From: CAZTPJ01 sp964614515 | GTDB lineage: Bacteria > Planctomycetota > Phycisphaerae > Phycisphaerales > UBA1924 | Direction: 5' to 3' | Assembly (NCBI GenBank): GCA_964614515.1 | Contig: CAZTPJ010000122.1 | Coordinates: forward strand, 1 to 6,802 | DNA length: 6,802 nucleotides | Part shown: positions 6,263 through 6,802 of the stretch, one piece after another | Layout of the letters: every line of letters begins with the position of its first letter | How positions within the stretch are numbered: position 1 is the stretch's first letter | Translations under genes and position numbers: made by a program | The notes under the pieces: generated by a model | Database searches by the model: none | What the model saw: the letters and a program-made list of their open reading frames with translations, nothing else | What the model was told of the DNA's origin: nothing

Positions 6263-6582
6263 TCTACGAGTTCATCCACGAGCCGACCGGCGAGATCGTC
6301 GAGATTCACTTCCCCGCGAAGGAAGCACCGTCGATCGGCGAGGAGATCATGCACGCGGGCCGGGTGGTCCGCCGCATCGTGAGCCGGTCGATGCAGGTCA
6401 ACACGCACCCAAACACGGGCAAGTACCCCTACGTCAGCAACGCCCTGCCCACGACGATCGCCGACGACGGCGATTGCAGGCTGGTGCGCGAGAAGCCCGG
6501 CGGCAGGCTCAAGCCGCTCGTCGAGTCCAAGGCGCACGAGCAACGCCTGATGTCGAAGTACGATTTGGTGAAGGGCCTCTAG
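6259..6582 (+). CDS. FmdB-like small phage protein lacking zinc cysteines
   Basis: This 107-residue protein begins MIYEFIHEPTGEIVEIHF, which resembles the opening beta hairpin of FmdB-type zinc-ribbon proteins (Y-E-F/Y near the start), but the CxxC pairs are missing and only Cys73 remains. A middle section TGKYPYVSNALP (53-64) and the C-terminal PLVESKAHEQRLMSKYDLV (86-104) match, from memory, a pattern common in small proteins encoded near phage portal and scaffold genes, where the end reads like V-E-S-x-x-H-E-x-x-L/I-M-x-x-Y. Its function in the virion is not established. GGAGGT at 6247-6252 gives an excellent ribosome-binding site 6 bases before the ATG, which overlaps the previous stop (ATGA). 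The stop at 6580-6582 is followed by the only sizeable intergenic region in the window. Confidence 0.6.
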   Translation: MIYEFIHEPTGEIVEIHFPAKEAPSIGEEIMHAGRVVRRIVSRSMQVNTHPNTGKYPYVSNALPTTIADDGDCRLVREKPGGRLKPLVESKAHEQRLMSKYDLVKGL

Positions 6583-6594
6583 ACGGGGTATAAT
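6565..6594 (+). promoter_or_regulatory. Candidate sigma70-type promoter before the scaffold-like gene
   Basis: A perfect TATAAT stands at 6589-6594 in GC-rich sequence, with TTGGTG (6565-6570, matching only TTG of the -35 consensus) 18 bases upstream. The expected transcription start is near 6600-6601. It lies just after the stop at 6582 and 60 bases before the next start codon. The weak -35 and the lack of an extended -10 TG leave real doubt; a phage activator could compensate. Confidence 0.45.
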
Positions 6595-6600
6595 GGGGCA

Positions 6601-6641
6601 TCGGGCAGTCGCCCGAGCAGTTTCAGAGGGCTGTCGCCTTC
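6601..6641 (+). promoter_or_regulatory. Two similar stem-loops in the leader of the scaffold-like gene
   Basis: Stem-loop 1 pairs TCGGGC (6601-6606) with GCCCGA (6611-6616) around the loop AGTC. Stem-loop 2 pairs GAGGGC (6626-6631) with GCCTTC (6636-6641), including one G-T wobble, around the loop TGTC. The 12-base cores GGGCAGTCGCCC and GGGCTGTCGCCT differ at only two positions, so they look like a repeated element. The first stem starts at the expected transcription start of the TATAAT promoter, and the second ends 2 bases before the Shine-Dalgarno AGGAG. No U-run follows either stem, so an intrinsic terminator is unlikely. Confidence 0.5.
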
Positions 6642-6643
6642 GC

Positions 6644-6648
6644 AGGAG
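6644..6648 (+). promoter_or_regulatory. Shine-Dalgarno AGGAG choosing ATG 6654 over ATG 6649
   Basis: AGGAG directly abuts the out-of-frame ATG at 6649 (no spacer) but stands 5 bases before the ATG at 6654, a normal distance. This and the protein composition favour 6654. Confidence 0.75.
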
Positions 6649-6653
6649 ATGCG

Positions 6654-6802
6654 ATGGCAGACGCCCAGGAAACAATCCAGGTCCAGCCTGAATCCGTTAC
6701 CGAAGCAGCGAACACTGCGCCAACGTCGAACGCCGAAGGAACGCAAGCGGTCCTCTCGGAAGATGCGGCGTTGGACAAAATCCTCGGAACCTCTCCCACG
6801 GG
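6654..6802 (+). CDS. Start of probable scaffolding or capsid-assembly protein (partial)
   Basis: Only the first 49 codons are in the window; the gene continues past the right edge. The visible part is acidic and rich in Gln, Glu, Ala, Thr and Ser, with no hydrophobic core (it begins MADAQETIQVQPESVTEAA), consistent with the disordered, acidic N-terminus seen in many phage scaffolding proteins. The position after portal and an FmdB-like gene, and ahead of where the major capsid gene would be expected, supports scaffold or capsid-assembly protein. The assignment rests on position and composition, so it is tentative. A separate candidate promoter and paired stem-loops precede it. Confidence 0.5.
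   Translation, partial: MADAQETIQVQPESVTEAANTAPTSNAEGTQAVLSEDAALDKILGTSPT

Noticed and set aside
6601..6620. Intrinsic terminator at the GC-rich stem-loop after the FmdB-like gene
   Set aside because: The stem is followed by GCAGTTTCAG, with no run of Ts long enough, and it sits downstream of a TATAAT and upstream of a ribosome-binding site, so a leader structure fits better.
6649..6802. Alternative start at ATG 6649 in another frame
   Set aside because: The frame stays open, but the Shine-Dalgarno has no spacer to this ATG and the product would be a strongly basic, shadow-like sequence.

Overview
The window is a fragment of a tailed double-stranded DNA phage (Caudoviricetes) or prophage: the packaging and head-assembly segment, all on the + strand and tightly packed. 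The base composition is GC-rich (roughly 60% or more by eye). Purine-rich Shine-Dalgarno sequences and ATG, GTG and TTG starts indicate a bacterial host, but nothing identifies it. No integrase, repressor, attachment site, tRNA or host gene is visible, so a lytic phage, a prophage or a metagenomic contig all remain possible. A 10-N run inside the portal gene shows that this is scaffolded draft sequence.

Layout. Positions 38-346 encode a DUF5681-type protein in the small-terminase position. Positions 336-1772 encode the large terminase, with recognisable ATPase and nuclease motifs. Positions 1781-3783 hold five short to medium genes of uncertain function: two predicted beta-rich, virion-surface-like proteins (1781 and 2529), a protein with a basic N-terminal motif (2877), a protein with a twin-arginine-like signal peptide (3266) and a small TTG-started protein (3595). 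Positions 3761-5519 encode the portal protein, interrupted by the N gap. Positions 5516-6582 carry four small genes chained by short overlaps or near-contact, the last of which resembles the FmdB-like small proteins found in phage head clusters. After the only notable intergenic stretch (6583-6653) a new gene starts at 6654 and runs off the window; its position and acidic, low-complexity N-terminus suggest a scaffolding or capsid-assembly protein.

How the genes work together. The terminase would cut concatemeric DNA and pump it through the portal ring into a prohead built on the scaffold. The beta-rich proteins may decorate or extend the virion. Nearly every junction is a 4-base overlap, a slightly longer overlap or a short spacer with a good ribosome-binding site, which points to one polycistronic late transcript. 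The exception is 6583-6653, where a perfect TATAAT is followed by two similar stem-loops just before the scaffold-like gene. This could be an internal promoter with a structured leader that raises expression of the head genes.

I do not see a new defence or other enzymatic system here. The items most worth following up are the structured leader, the Tat-like signal peptide in a head-gene cluster, the beta-rich proteins placed between terminase and portal, and the assembly gap.
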